From the NCBI RefSeq assembly GCF_019024325.1, contig NZ_JAFNJS010000005.1, positions 124,001-188,000 of the forward strand: DNA of 64,000 nt, written 5' to 3'. Source of the stretch: Falsiroseomonas tokyonensis. Lineage in GTDB: Bacteria > Pseudomonadota > Alphaproteobacteria > Acetobacterales > Acetobacteraceae. The position numbers and the translations under genes were made by a program. Under the pieces are notes generated by a model. That model did no database searches, was not told where the DNA came from, and saw nothing but the letters and a program-made list of their open reading frames with translations. Below, one piece after another: positions 23,906-32,665 of this stretch (positions within the stretch are counted from its first letter, which is position 1; the number at the start of each line of letters is the position of its first letter).

Positions 23906-25330
23906 TCACTCGGCCAGCGACATGCCCAGCGCCGGCTTGGCATCGGCGGGCAGGGGGCTGACATAGGGCTTGCCGCCGGTGCGCGCCGCGTGGTCGGCCT
24001 TGGCCTTGGCGATGAGGTCGGGGTTCTGCAGCGCATCCACCGCGGTGCCCGCCATCACCTTCGCCACATGCACCATGCCGGTGTGCGCCGCCGGCGCCTT
24101 GCCCTGCGCCACCACCTGCCAGCTATGCCCCGGCGTGCCGATGGCATAGGTCGCGCCGCGCGCCTGCACCGTCGGCACCTTCCAGGAGACATCGCCGACA
24201 TCGGTGGAGCCATTCATGCCGGCGCCCTTGGCGCCCAGCGGCACGATCAGCTCGCACAGCGCCTTGCCGGTATCCGGCGTGACGCCCTGGCGGCGATAGC
24301 CGGAGAGGATGTCCTCCTCGCTCAGCGTCTTCTGAATTTCCGCCGCGAAGGCCTTGTCTTCATCGGTGAATTGCGGCGGGCCGAGGCGCTGGAAGTTGTC
24401 GTACATCAGCTGCTCCAGCGGCGTATTGCCGAGCAGGTTGGAGACGGCGGAGATCACCTGCGTGGAGACGGTGGTTTCCGTCATCAGCGCCGCACCATCC
24501 GCGATCTTGCGCACGCGGGTCACCAGGGCGTTCAGCTCCGTGAGATTCCGCGCGCGGATCAGGTAGCGCACCTTGGCCTGCGACTGCACGACATTCGGCG
24601 CGATGCCGCCGGCGTTCAGATAGGCGTAGTGGATGCGCGCATCGCTCGGCATGTGCTCGCGCATGTAGTTCACGCCGACATTCATCAGCTCGATCGCATC
24701 CAGCGCCGAGCGCCCGAGATGCGGGGAGGAGGCCGCATGGGCGGCGCGGCCGGTGAAGGAGAAATCGATGCGGGTATTGGCGAGCGAGATGGCGTCGTTC
24801 ACGCCGGAGAAGCTGGCCGGGTGCCAGGAAATGGCGATGTCCACGTCGTCGAAGGCGCCTTCGCGCACCATGAAGCCCTTCGCCGCGCCACCTTCCTCGG
24901 CCGGGCAGCCATAGTAGCGCACCCGCCCGGGCAGGTTGTTCGCCTTCAGGAAATCCTTCACGGCCGCCGCCGCCAGCAGGCTGGCCGAGCCCAGCACATT
25001 ATGGCCGCAGCCATGGCCGGTGCCATCGCCGGGCAGCGGCCTGTGTTCCGCCACGCCGGCTTCCTGGGACAGGCCAGGCAGGGCATCGTATTCGCCCAGG
25101 ATGGCGATCACGGGCCCGCCCTCGCCGGCCTCGCCCATCACCGCCGTCGGGATGCCGGCGACATCGCGGGTGATGGCGAAGCCCTCGGCCTCCAGCATCG
25201 CAATGTGTTCCGCGACGCTGCGATGCTCGTTGTAGCAGAGCTCCGGCATCCCCCAGATCCGGTCGCTGAGCGCGGCGTAGGTCTCCTTGCGCTCATCGAC
25301 GCTGCGCCAGACCTGTTCGTCGTTCCGCAT
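23906..25330 (-). CDS. M20 amidohydrolase, AbgB-like (p-aminobenzoyl-glutamate hydrolase subunit B type)
   Basis: Metal-dependent amidohydrolase (474 aa). Metal-site patterns are visible: ILGEYDALPGLSQ, GHGCGHNVLG, the catalytic glutamates in CPAEEGGAAKGFM, and HPASFSG. Family-specific segments such as FTGRAAHAASSPHLGRSALD match the AbgB/IAA-amino-acid hydrolase group, including the dimerisation domain. ATG 25330 is chosen with AAGGA seven bases upstream; a TTG at 25345 overlapping the upstream stop is also in frame. An AbgA partner is not next to it. The substrate is an N-acyl or aminobenzoyl amino acid. Confidence 0.88.
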   Translation of the reverse strand: MRNDEQVWRSVDERKETYAALSDRIWGMPELCYNEHRSVAEHIAMLEAEGFAITRDVAGIPTAVMGEAGEGGPVIAILGEYDALPGLSQEAGVAEHRPLPGDGTGHGCGHNVLGSASLLAAAAVKDFLKANNLPGRVRYYGCPAEEGGAAKGFMVREGAFDDVDIAISWHPASFSGVNDAISLANTRIDFSFTGRAAHAASSPHLGRSALDAIELMNVGVNYMREHMPSDARIHYAYLNAGGIAPNVVQSQAKVRYLIRARNLTELNALVTRVRKIADGAALMTETTVSTQVISAVSNLLGNTPLEQLMYDNFQRLGPPQFTDEDKAFAAEIQKTLSEEDILSGYRRQGVTPDTGKALCELIVPLGAKGAGMNGSTDVGDVSWKVPTVQARGATYAIGTPGHSWQVVAQGKAPAAHTGMVHVAKVMAGTAVDALQNPDLIAKAKADHAARTGGKPYVSPLPADAKPALGMSLAE

Positions 25331-25341
25331 GGTCTTGTCCT

Positions 25342-27015
25342 TCAATTCAGCGCCGCCTCTGCGGCATCGATGGCGGCCTGGGCCTCACGCAGCGCATGGG
25401 CCAGGCGGTTGCGGGCACGCTGGGCATCCACCGTGGCGAATTTTTCCGCATCGCTGCCGGCTTCCGTCGCCGCCAGGTCCCGCATGGGCTGCAGCACGGG
25501 CCAGGCGGGCAGGGGCAGGGCGGCGGCGTGGCTGAAGCGATCGCCGGGCGTATAGTCCACCGGCACCAGGGCGCGGGAGGCGCGCATCAGCGCCGCATTG
25601 GCGGCCGCCGCATCCTTCGCGCTGCGGCCCGCGAGGCCCGCCGCGCTGTCGCGCAACCGGGTTGCTGCCGCCACGAGCGGCCCGAGGTCGAAGCGCCCGC
25701 CTAGCTTCTCCGCCAGCGGTGCTAGTTCCTGCAGCAGCGCCTCCGCCGTCGCCGCATGGTCCAGCGGCACCACCGGTTCCGCCAGCAGCTTCCACACCAC
25801 CTGCGTCAGCACGCGCGTATCGCGCACCAGATTGGCCTCGTCGACCTTGTCGATCAGATCATGCGGCGTATGCCACCACCAGCCCAGCGCATTGCGCGCC
25901 TGCGCATGCTTCGCCGGCTGTTCGCTGATCGAGCCGAACATGGAGGGGATGCCGATGCCGACGAAGCTTTCGTCGCTGTTGCGCGCCTTGCGCTTGCCCT
26001 TGTAGCCCTGGTTCGAATGTGCCTGCACCGCTTCCGCCGCCAGCGCCCGCAGCTCCGTCATCGCCGCCGCATTCTCCAGCACCGTGGCACCGGCGCCGCC
26101 GAGGCTGTCCACATTCACATGCGCGACGCAGCGGCGGTCCAGCTCCTCCCAATGCGTATCGGCGTACCAGGCGGAGCCGGAATAGCGGCCGTGCGAATGG
26201 CCGGACCAGAAGCAGACTCGCAGCCCGCGCTGCCACTTCGCCTGCTGCTGCGCGCAGAGCCGCGCCGCCTCCAGCATCCCGGCATTGGCGGAGCCATTGT
26301 CCATCACGCCATAGTACCAGGTGTCATGATGGCCCGACATCAGGACGAAGGGCGCATCCGCCGCGCCGATCTCCGCCACCAGGATCGGCGTCTTGCGCCA
26401 GCCCGTATCGACCTCCGCGCTCAGCGCCACCACAGGCTGGCCGCCGGCGGCCAGCGCATCGCGAATCGCGCCGCCATCGGCATTGTTGACGCTGCAGACG
26501 ATGGTGCTGGGAAGTTCGGCCAGCGTGCTGGCGCCGGGGCTGCCCCAGACCGGGGAAATGCACATTTCGTGGATATGCTCGTGATGGCTGATATGCAGCT
26601 GTCCCGCCGCGCCGGCCCGGCTCGCCCGCAGCGCCACGGGCGGCGTCGCCATGCCCTCGAACAGCAGGATCAGGCCCGCCAGGTCGCGCCCCGCGAAATC
26701 CGCCTCCGTCCCATGCCCCAGATAGACCGGCACGCCGGAGACGCTGCCGGGGCGGGAGAAGGACTGCGTGATGCAGCCAAGCGCCTTGCCATCGAAGGTG
26801 ACGGAGGCCTTGCCCGGCAGGCTGATATAGGCGTCGTGCAGCACGATGTTCGTGCGGAAGCCGTAATCCTGCATCCGCCGCTCGAGGAACTTCAGCGCCT
26901 CCAGCTCCTCGGCATCGCCGCTGGACTTCACCCAGCGGGCGATCTCGCGCAGATTCGCCATCATCTCCGCGCCGCTCACGGCATCCGTCAGCGTGCTGGG
27001 CAGGGCGTCGGTCAT
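25342..27015 (-). CDS. M28-family peptidase-like protein with altered catalytic motif
   Basis: Peptidase-fold protein (557 aa) with a PA-like insert (about residues 90-210) and an M28 domain. Zinc ligands appear as SGHHDTWYYGVMDNGSANAG and the C-terminal HTPHDLIDKVD. Where M28 enzymes carry the catalytic Glu pair (G-E-E-x-G), this protein reads WSGHSHGRYSGSAWYAD, so both acids appear replaced. It has no signal peptide, unlike secreted carboxypeptidase-Q relatives. It lies between two M20 genes (16 and 11 bp gaps), implying one operon. It may be a specialised amidase or a non-peptidase metalloprotein. Confidence 0.82.
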   Translation of the reverse strand: MTDALPSTLTDAVSGAEMMANLREIARWVKSSGDAEELEALKFLERRMQDYGFRTNIVLHDAYISLPGKASVTFDGKALGCITQSFSRPGSVSGVPVYLGHGTEADFAGRDLAGLILLFEGMATPPVALRASRAGAAGQLHISHHEHIHEMCISPVWGSPGASTLAELPSTIVCSVNNADGGAIRDALAAGGQPVVALSAEVDTGWRKTPILVAEIGAADAPFVLMSGHHDTWYYGVMDNGSANAGMLEAARLCAQQQAKWQRGLRVCFWSGHSHGRYSGSAWYADTHWEELDRRCVAHVNVDSLGGAGATVLENAAAMTELRALAAEAVQAHSNQGYKGKRKARNSDESFVGIGIPSMFGSISEQPAKHAQARNALGWWWHTPHDLIDKVDEANLVRDTRVLTQVVWKLLAEPVVPLDHAATAEALLQELAPLAEKLGGRFDLGPLVAAATRLRDSAAGLAGRSAKDAAAANAALMRASRALVPVDYTPGDRFSHAAALPLPAWPVLQPMRDLAATEAGSDAEKFATVDAQRARNRLAHALREAQAAIDAAEAALN

Positions 27016-27031
27016 CCGCTTCCTCCTTCCG

Positions 27032-28438
27032 TCAACGACGCGCCGGAACGCGTCCCTCGCCGATATCCCACCAGATGCCGGCCATCAGCCCGAGGCCCTC
27101 GCGCAGCAGCGGCGCCAGCGCATGCTCATCCGGCCCGTGCTGATTGCAGCCGGCGTAGCTGTTCGGAATCCAGATCACCGGCGTGCCCAGCTCCTCCAGG
27201 AACATGTCGGAGGGGTTGGAGCCGGAGGAATTCGGGATGATGTTCGGCGCCCGGTTGGTGGTGCGGCGCATGGAGCCCGCGACCATCTCCACCCAGGGAT
27301 CATCCGGATCGGTGCGGGAGGCGCCGAACATGTCGCGCTCCATCATCGGCACGATCTCGACCTCGGGGAATCCCTTGGCATCAAGGTGCCGGCGCAGCGC
27401 GGGGACGAAGGCGGCGCCCGGGATGTCCGCCGTATGCCGCACCTGCAGCCGCGCCCGCGCCTCGCCCTGCACGGCGTTGGTCGGCGCATCCGGATGGCCG
27501 GTGATCTGCGCCAGCACGATCACGCTGGTCCAGCCGAAGATCTTTTCCGCTTTCGTCAGCCCAGGCTCGCCCCAGCCGGGATCGCCTTCGGGCAGTCCCG
27601 GAATATCCTCGAAGACCAGCTCGCCGATGGCGCGCTTGACGGAGGCCGGCATGGCGGCCGGCGTCCAGCCCTCCACCAGGATGCGGCCGTGGCGACCCAC
27701 GATGCTCGCCAGCGCATGCGCGAGAACAAAACCGGGATCGGTCAGCACGCCGCCCCAATGGCCGGAATGATGCGCATGGTCGCGCAGCCGCACCACCAGG
27801 TCGAAGGCCACGCCGCCGCGCGCGCCGAGCTTCATCTCCGGCATGAAGGTGGTCTGCCGAGGACCGTCCAGCCCGATGAAGACATCCGCCGCCAGCAGAT
27901 CCTTCTCCGCCCGCAGCAGGTCGCGCAGGCCGGGCGAGCCCTGTTCCTCCCCCGTCTCCACCAGCACCTTGGCATTGAAGCCGAGCCTGCCGCCGCGTTC
28001 CGCCAGCACGGCGCGCAGCGCCTCGATGGCGATCAGGTGCTGGCCCTTGTTGTCCACTGTCCCGCGCCCGTACCACTTGTCGCCACGCGGCGTGACCTGC
28101 CAGGGGTCCAACCCCTCGCTCCATTTCGGCGCCAGGCCGCGCACCACGTCGCCATGGCCGTAGATCAGCACGGTCGGCAGCGCCGGATCCTCGATGCGGG
28201 TGGCGACGAAGACCGGGCCGCGGCCGCTGCGCGGATTGTCCAGCACCACCTGCTCGAAGGGCATGTCGCGCATCAGCGCGGGCAGCGTCTCGGTGCAGTA
28301 GCGCGTCAGGGCCGGCAGGCTGTCCGGCAGCTGGCTTTCCGTCGGCACCGCGACGAGCTTGCGCAGCCCGTCGAGGTATGCGCCCTCATCAAAGCAGCGT
28401 TCCGCACGCGCGATCGCTCCGGCCCGGGTGCCCGCCAT
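27032..28438 (-). CDS. M20-family dipeptidase/carboxypeptidase
   Basis: Dizinc M20 peptidase (468 aa). The first metal motif is LIYGHGDVVRGLAPKW, the bridging acid region is YGRGTVDNKGQHLIAIEAL, and the catalytic glutamates are in LVETGEEQGSPGL. The dimerisation domain contains HHSGHWGGVLTDPG. The ATG at 28438 has AAGGAA six bases upstream; the longer open frame reaching 29776 is antisense to the MmgE/PrpD gene and is ignored. It heads the leftward amidohydrolase operon and is divergent (126 bp) from MmgE/PrpD. No signal peptide, so it acts in the cytoplasm on an imported substrate. Confidence 0.87.
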   Translation of the reverse strand: MAGTRAGAIARAERCFDEGAYLDGLRKLVAVPTESQLPDSLPALTRYCTETLPALMRDMPFEQVVLDNPRSGRGPVFVATRIEDPALPTVLIYGHGDVVRGLAPKWSEGLDPWQVTPRGDKWYGRGTVDNKGQHLIAIEALRAVLAERGGRLGFNAKVLVETGEEQGSPGLRDLLRAEKDLLAADVFIGLDGPRQTTFMPEMKLGARGGVAFDLVVRLRDHAHHSGHWGGVLTDPGFVLAHALASIVGRHGRILVEGWTPAAMPASVKRAIGELVFEDIPGLPEGDPGWGEPGLTKAEKIFGWTSVIVLAQITGHPDAPTNAVQGEARARLQVRHTADIPGAAFVPALRRHLDAKGFPEVEIVPMMERDMFGASRTDPDDPWVEMVAGSMRRTTNRAPNIIPNSSGSNPSDMFLEELGTPVIWIPNSYAGCNQHGPDEHALAPLLREGLGLMAGIWWDIGEGRVPARR

Positions 28439-28564
28439 GCCGCATTCCTTCCCGCCATCCGGTGCGGAGCTTCGCACGGCTTCGCGCCCGGCGTGAAGAT
28501 GCGCGGGGCTTGTCGCCGCCTGTCCGCCGCGCGAGGCTGCGCGCCGCAGCAGGGGGTTCCGCGC

Positions 28565-29911
28565 ATGGCAGGGCTGGCGCCGACGCAGCGCATCGCGGAA
28601 TGGATTGCGGAACTGCCGCGCAGCCGCACAGCGGCGGTGGCGCCGCTCGCCATCGCCGGCCTGCGCGATGCCGTGGGCGTGATGCTGGCCGGCGCGGCGG
28701 AGGAAACGCCACGCCGTGTCGCCGCGGCGGTTGCGCGCTGGGGTTCCGGTTCCTCGCGCGTGATCGGCACGGGGCAGGCGCTGGCGGCACCCTGGGCGGC
28801 GCTGGTGAATGGCGCGGCGGCGCATGTGCTGGATTATGACGACACCTTCAACCCGCTCGCCGGCCATGCCACGGCGGTGCTGGTGCCGGCCATCCTCGCA
28901 CAGGGCGAGGAGCGCGGCGCGGAGGGCGCGGCGCTGCTGGATGCGCTGGTGGTGGGGCTGGAGGTGATGGCCTGCATCGGGCGCGGCGTGAATCCGCGCC
29001 ACTACGCCCTTGGCTGGCATGCGACCTCCACCATCGGCGCGCTTGGTGCCGCCGCTGCCTGCGCGCGGCTGCTGCGACTGGGGGCGGACCAAGTGCGGGA
29101 TGCGCTGAGCCTTGCCACCAGCATGGCCAGCGGCAGCCGCATGCAGCTGGGTGCCATGGCCAAGTCCGTGCATGCCGGCCTCGCCGCAAAGTCCGGCGTG
29201 CTCGCGGCGAGCCTGGCCGAGAGCGGCGTCGAAGGCACGGCGGAGGCGCTGGCGGGTCGCTGGCGCTTCGCCGAGATGTTCGCTGGCGGTGCCGCATCCG
29301 AAGCCGCCATGACACCGCCCGCCGAGGGGGCGGCGCTGGCGATCGAGGCCGTCGGCATCAGCTACAAGGCCTATCCCACCTGCGCCGCCACGCATCTCTC
29401 GCTCGACGCGCTGCTGGCCCTGCGCGTGCCGCCTGAGCGCATCGCGCGCATCGAGACCGCACTGCCCGCCGTGCTGGCCGGCAACCTGGTGCACGAAAGC
29501 CCGACCAGCGGCATGGAGGCGCGGTTCAGCATGCAATATTGCCTCGCCACGGCCGCGTTCCAGGGCCAGGTGGCGCTGGCGGATTTCGAGGGCGAGGCGA
29601 TCCATCGCCCCGCCATCCGCGCGCTGATGCCGCGCATCACCATGCAGGCCCTGCCGGATGCGGAGCCGCGACCGGCAACCAGCGTGACCGTCCACCTGAC
29701 TGATGGCACGCACCGCAGCGAGACCCGCAGCATCCGCCGCGGTGCTGCCGAGAATCCGATGACGCAAGCGGAGCATCTGGCCAAGTTCCGCGACTGCGCG
29801 GCCCGTGTCCTGGGGCCGGCGCAGATCGAAGCCGCCCTGGCCGCCCTTTCGGTGCTCGCCGAGACCGGCGATGCCACAACCCTCGTGACGAAACTGGTGC
29901 CCGCCGCATGA
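28565..29911 (+). CDS. MmgE/PrpD-family protein
   Basis: Protein (448 aa) of the 2-methylcitrate dehydratase (PrpD)/iminodisuccinate epimerase/immune-responsive gene 1 fold. Characteristic segments: AAHVLDYDDTFNPLAGHATA, GVNPRHYALGWHATSTIGA and GISYKAYPTCAATHLSLDAL. In catabolic operons such proteins act as dehydratases, epimerases or decarboxylases on small tricarboxylic-like acids; iminodisuccinate epimerase is a notable relative for aminopolycarboxylate breakdown. ATG 28565 follows an AGGGGG site. The much longer open frame upstream is antisense shadow. It is coupled by ATGA to an M20 peptidase. Exact reaction unknown. Confidence 0.85.
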   Translation: MAGLAPTQRIAEWIAELPRSRTAAVAPLAIAGLRDAVGVMLAGAAEETPRRVAAAVARWGSGSSRVIGTGQALAAPWAALVNGAAAHVLDYDDTFNPLAGHATAVLVPAILAQGEERGAEGAALLDALVVGLEVMACIGRGVNPRHYALGWHATSTIGALGAAAACARLLRLGADQVRDALSLATSMASGSRMQLGAMAKSVHAGLAAKSGVLAASLAESGVEGTAEALAGRWRFAEMFAGGAASEAAMTPPAEGAALAIEAVGISYKAYPTCAATHLSLDALLALRVPPERIARIETALPAVLAGNLVHESPTSGMEARFSMQYCLATAAFQGQVALADFEGEAIHRPAIRALMPRITMQALPDAEPRPATSVTVHLTDGTHRSETRSIRRGAAENPMTQAEHLAKFRDCAARVLGPAQIEAALAALSVLAETGDATTLVTKLVPAA

Positions 29912-31023
29912 CCTTCACCACCGACGCCCTGCTCGCCGCCATCCGCCCCTGGGTGGAGCATGAGACGCCGACCGATGCGCCGGATGCGGTCTCCGCGCTG
30001 ATGGCGAAGGTCGCTGCGGAAGCCAGCGCCGCCGGCGCGCGCAGCGAGATCATCCCGGGCCGCGACGGCCTGGGCGACCACCTGCTGCTGCGCTCGCCCT
30101 GGGGCGGCGATGCGCCGGGTATCCTGGTGCTGTCGCATCTGGATACCGTGCATCCGATGGGCATGCTGGCGCGCATGCCCTTCCGCGTGGCGGAGGGCAT
30201 CGCCTATGGCCCCGGCATCTACGACATGAAGGCCGGCGCGCGGCTGGCCTTCGAGGCCTTCCTGTCTTTCCTGCGCGCCGGCACGCACACACCGCTGCCC
30301 ATCACCTATCTGTTCAACTCGGATGAAGAAGTCGGCAGCCCCACCAGCCGCGACCTGATCCGCAGCCTCGGCGCCCGCGCGAGATACGTGCTGGTGACGG
30401 AGCCGGCGCGGGAGGGCGGCAAGATCGTCACGGCCCGCAAGGGTGCGGCGCGCTTCGACCTGGTGGTGAAGGGCCGCGCCGCGCATTCCGGCAGCCGCCA
30501 CCAGGATGGCCGCAGCGCGATCGGCGAGCTCGCGCACCAGATCATCGCGCTGCATGGCATGACCGATTACGCCCGCGGCGTGACGGTGAATGTCGGCACC
30601 ATCGCCGGCGGCACGCGGCCGAATGTGGTGGCGGAGGAAGCCCGCGCCGCCATCGACATGCGCCTGCCAACGCCGGCGATTGCGGAGGAGATGCTCGCCA
30701 AGGTCCATGCCCTGCAGCCGCAGGGGCCTGACGTGACGCTGACCATCACCGGCGGCCTGAACCGTCCGCCCTATGAGAAGACGCCCGGGATCGCCGCGCT
30801 CTTTGAACATGCGCGCGGACTGGCGGCCGAAATCGGCTTCGATCTGCAGGACCTCAAGACCGGCGGCGGCAGCGACGGCAATTTCTGCGCCGACCTTGCC
30901 CCGGTGCTGGACGGGCTCGGCGCCGATGGCAAGGGCGGGCACACGGATTTCGAGCAGATCCAGCTCGACAGCCTGGTTCCGCGCGCGGAGCTGCTGCGCC
31001 GGCTGATGGAGACGCTGCGCTAA
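29908..31023 (+). CDS. M20-family glutamate carboxypeptidase-like (CPG2/ArgE/DapE group)
   Basis: Dizinc amidohydrolase (371 aa). Metal-site motifs: VLSHLDTVHPMGML, YGPGIYDMKAGARLAFEAF, the catalytic LFNSDEEVGSPTSRD, and VLVTEPAREGGKIVTARKG, which resembles carboxypeptidase G2. The insert domain has GRAAHSGSRHQDGRSA. No signal peptide is seen, unlike secreted CPG2. The ATG overlaps the MmgE/PrpD stop (ATGA). Together with the AbgB-like enzyme this suggests cleavage of N-acylated or aminobenzoylated glutamate-type amides. Its 3' end overlaps the convergent FAD oxidoreductase by four bases. Confidence 0.87.
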   Translation: MTFTTDALLAAIRPWVEHETPTDAPDAVSALMAKVAAEASAAGARSEIIPGRDGLGDHLLLRSPWGGDAPGILVLSHLDTVHPMGMLARMPFRVAEGIAYGPGIYDMKAGARLAFEAFLSFLRAGTHTPLPITYLFNSDEEVGSPTSRDLIRSLGARARYVLVTEPAREGGKIVTARKGAARFDLVVKGRAAHSGSRHQDGRSAIGELAHQIIALHGMTDYARGVTVNVGTIAGGTRPNVVAEEARAAIDMRLPTPAIAEEMLAKVHALQPQGPDVTLTITGGLNRPPYEKTPGIAALFEHARGLAAEIGFDLQDLKTGGGSDGNFCADLAPVLDGLGADGKGGHTDFEQIQLDSLVPRAELLRRLMETLR

Positions 31024-32450
31024 TCTGCCGCGATGCGCGTCGGGTCGATCTCCACCTGCGCCACGTCATAGGCGCGGAGCGACTCATAGAAGCGCGGCAG
31101 GTCACTGGCGAACAAGCCGCGCGTGATCCCGGCGGCCAGGCGCGGCACGGCGATGCCCATGGCGTTGATCGAGGCGCCGGCCGGCCCGAAGGACATGGTG
31201 GTGCCGATGCCGAACAGATGGATGTCTCGGAGCCAGGGCGTCTCTCCCGGCACGCGTTCCTCAAAACTGTAGTCGTCGGCGAGATAGGGGAACTCGCCGA
31301 GGCGCGGATTGGCTTCCTCGGGCGGCGGCGTGTAGCGGTCCGACCAGCGCGCGATATTATGGGCGCAGCCGGCCAGTTCCGGGACCAGCGTCGGATCCAT
31401 CCGCACGCCCGTGCCGCAGATCAGGAAATCGGCGCGGAAGTCGCCGCGCGCCGTGGCGAGCAGCGCCTGGCCATCCTGCACCGAGGCACCCGTCCAGGGC
31501 CTGCCGACATGCATGGCGAAATTCGGGAAGGCGAGCACGCGCGCATAGGTGTCGGGCGGAAAACCTTCCCGCAACCCCAGCACATGCGCCATGAAGCGCC
31601 AGCGCCATTCATCGGGCATCTCATGGATATGGCGCATGAAGCCCGCGAAGGTCAGCCAGCGATAGGGCTGCACCACCATCGGCTCCGCGCGCCGGCAGAA
31701 CAGATGCACCTCCGCGGCGCCCGCCTCCAGCGCCATGGCGGCATTGTCGAAGGCGGAGGCGCCGGCGCCGAGCACCGCGACCACTTTGCCGCGTAGCGAA
31801 GCGAAGTCGATGGGATCCGCGCTGTGGGCGCGCAGCGGCCGCGGCAATGCGGCGACGAATTCGGGCATCCACCAGATGCCGGCGCCTTCCTGCCCCGTGG
31901 CCAGCACCACCTTGCGCGCCAGCATCGGGCCCGCCGTGGTCTCCACCCGCAGGCAGGGCAGCCCGTCATCGGTGCGGGCGGGTGAGATGCGTCCGGCCGT
32001 CACGCCATTGCGCACCGGCACGCCGACCACGCGCCGCAGCCAGAGCAGGTAGTCGTTCCACAACTCCTTCGGGATATAGCGCAGCTTCTCCCAGGACGCC
32101 GTGCCGAACTGCGCCTCGTGCCAGGCCTGGTAGGTGAGGGAGGGCACGCCGAGATCCGGGCCGCTCTGGTCCTTCCAGGACCGCAGGTTGTGCATGCGGG
32201 CATAGGTCAGCCAGGGCCCTTCCCGCCCATACTCCGCGCGGTCCAGCACCAGCAGGTTGCGCACCTTGTCGCGCATCAGCGCAAAGGCGGTGACCACGCC
32301 GCATTGCCCGCCGCCGACCACCAGCACGTCCAGCACGGGCGCACCGCTGCAGGTCTTTGGTTGCAGCCACTCCATCCGCGGATGGGCGATGAGGTCGAGG
32401 TCGCGCCGCGCATCGGCTTCGAGCGCCGCGAGGCTGCGAGGTGCGGGCAA
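31020..32450 (-). CDS. FAD/NAD(P)-binding oxidoreductase (flavin monooxygenase-like)
   Basis: Two-dinucleotide-fold flavoprotein (476 aa). The FAD motif is VLVVGGGQCGVVTAFALM; the NAD(P) motif is KVVAVLGAGASAFDNAAMAL; VVLATGQEG lies between them. This resembles the Baeyer-Villiger/flavin-containing monooxygenase or SidA/lysine-hydroxylase-like group annotated as NAD(P)-binding proteins. The start is uncertain: a TTG at 32450 gives a short amphipathic leader seen in relatives, while the next ATG (32375) would shorten it by 25 residues; neither has a strong ribosome site. Substrate unknown. Confidence 0.75.
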   Translation of the reverse strand: MPAPRSLAALEADARRDLDLIAHPRMEWLQPKTCSGAPVLDVLVVGGGQCGVVTAFALMRDKVRNLLVLDRAEYGREGPWLTYARMHNLRSWKDQSGPDLGVPSLTYQAWHEAQFGTASWEKLRYIPKELWNDYLLWLRRVVGVPVRNGVTAGRISPARTDDGLPCLRVETTAGPMLARKVVLATGQEGAGIWWMPEFVAALPRPLRAHSADPIDFASLRGKVVAVLGAGASAFDNAAMALEAGAAEVHLFCRRAEPMVVQPYRWLTFAGFMRHIHEMPDEWRWRFMAHVLGLREGFPPDTYARVLAFPNFAMHVGRPWTGASVQDGQALLATARGDFRADFLICGTGVRMDPTLVPELAGCAHNIARWSDRYTPPPEEANPRLGEFPYLADDYSFEERVPGETPWLRDIHLFGIGTTMSFGPAGASINAMGIAVPRLAAGITRGLFASDLPRFYESLRAYDVAQVEIDPTRIAAD

Positions 32451-32665
32451 GGCGGGTCACTCCGGCTGGGGGTTGGCGCGCAGAAGATGGTCGAAAACGG
32501 CCGGAATGCCAGCCAGCAAAACCGGGGTCGCGGGCCTGGCGGCGCGAGGATGGCGCGTATACCGGCAGGCTCTGCTTGCGTGCCGCGCAGCCTCGGTCTG
32601 CGCCTGGTCCGGCAGTCCGCGGATGCCGCTTGCAAGCCGCAGCCTTTTGTTGCCACGCTGACGCC

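Noticed and set aside
26993-28564. Long open frame continuous with and upstream of the MmgE/PrpD gene
   Set aside because: It is antisense to the M20 gene and has no recognisable protein pattern; the MmgE/PrpD homology starts exactly at the ATG at 28565.
28439-29776. N-terminal extension of the leftward M20 gene
   Set aside because: The extra frame is the mirror of MmgE/PrpD codons; the ATG at 28438 has a good ribosome site and gives a normal-length M20 enzyme.
32624-32640. GCTTGCAAGC palindrome before the desaturase gene as a copy of the hairpin at 59262
   Set aside because: Only the short arms are shared and the spacing differs; such GC-balanced palindromes are frequent in this composition.
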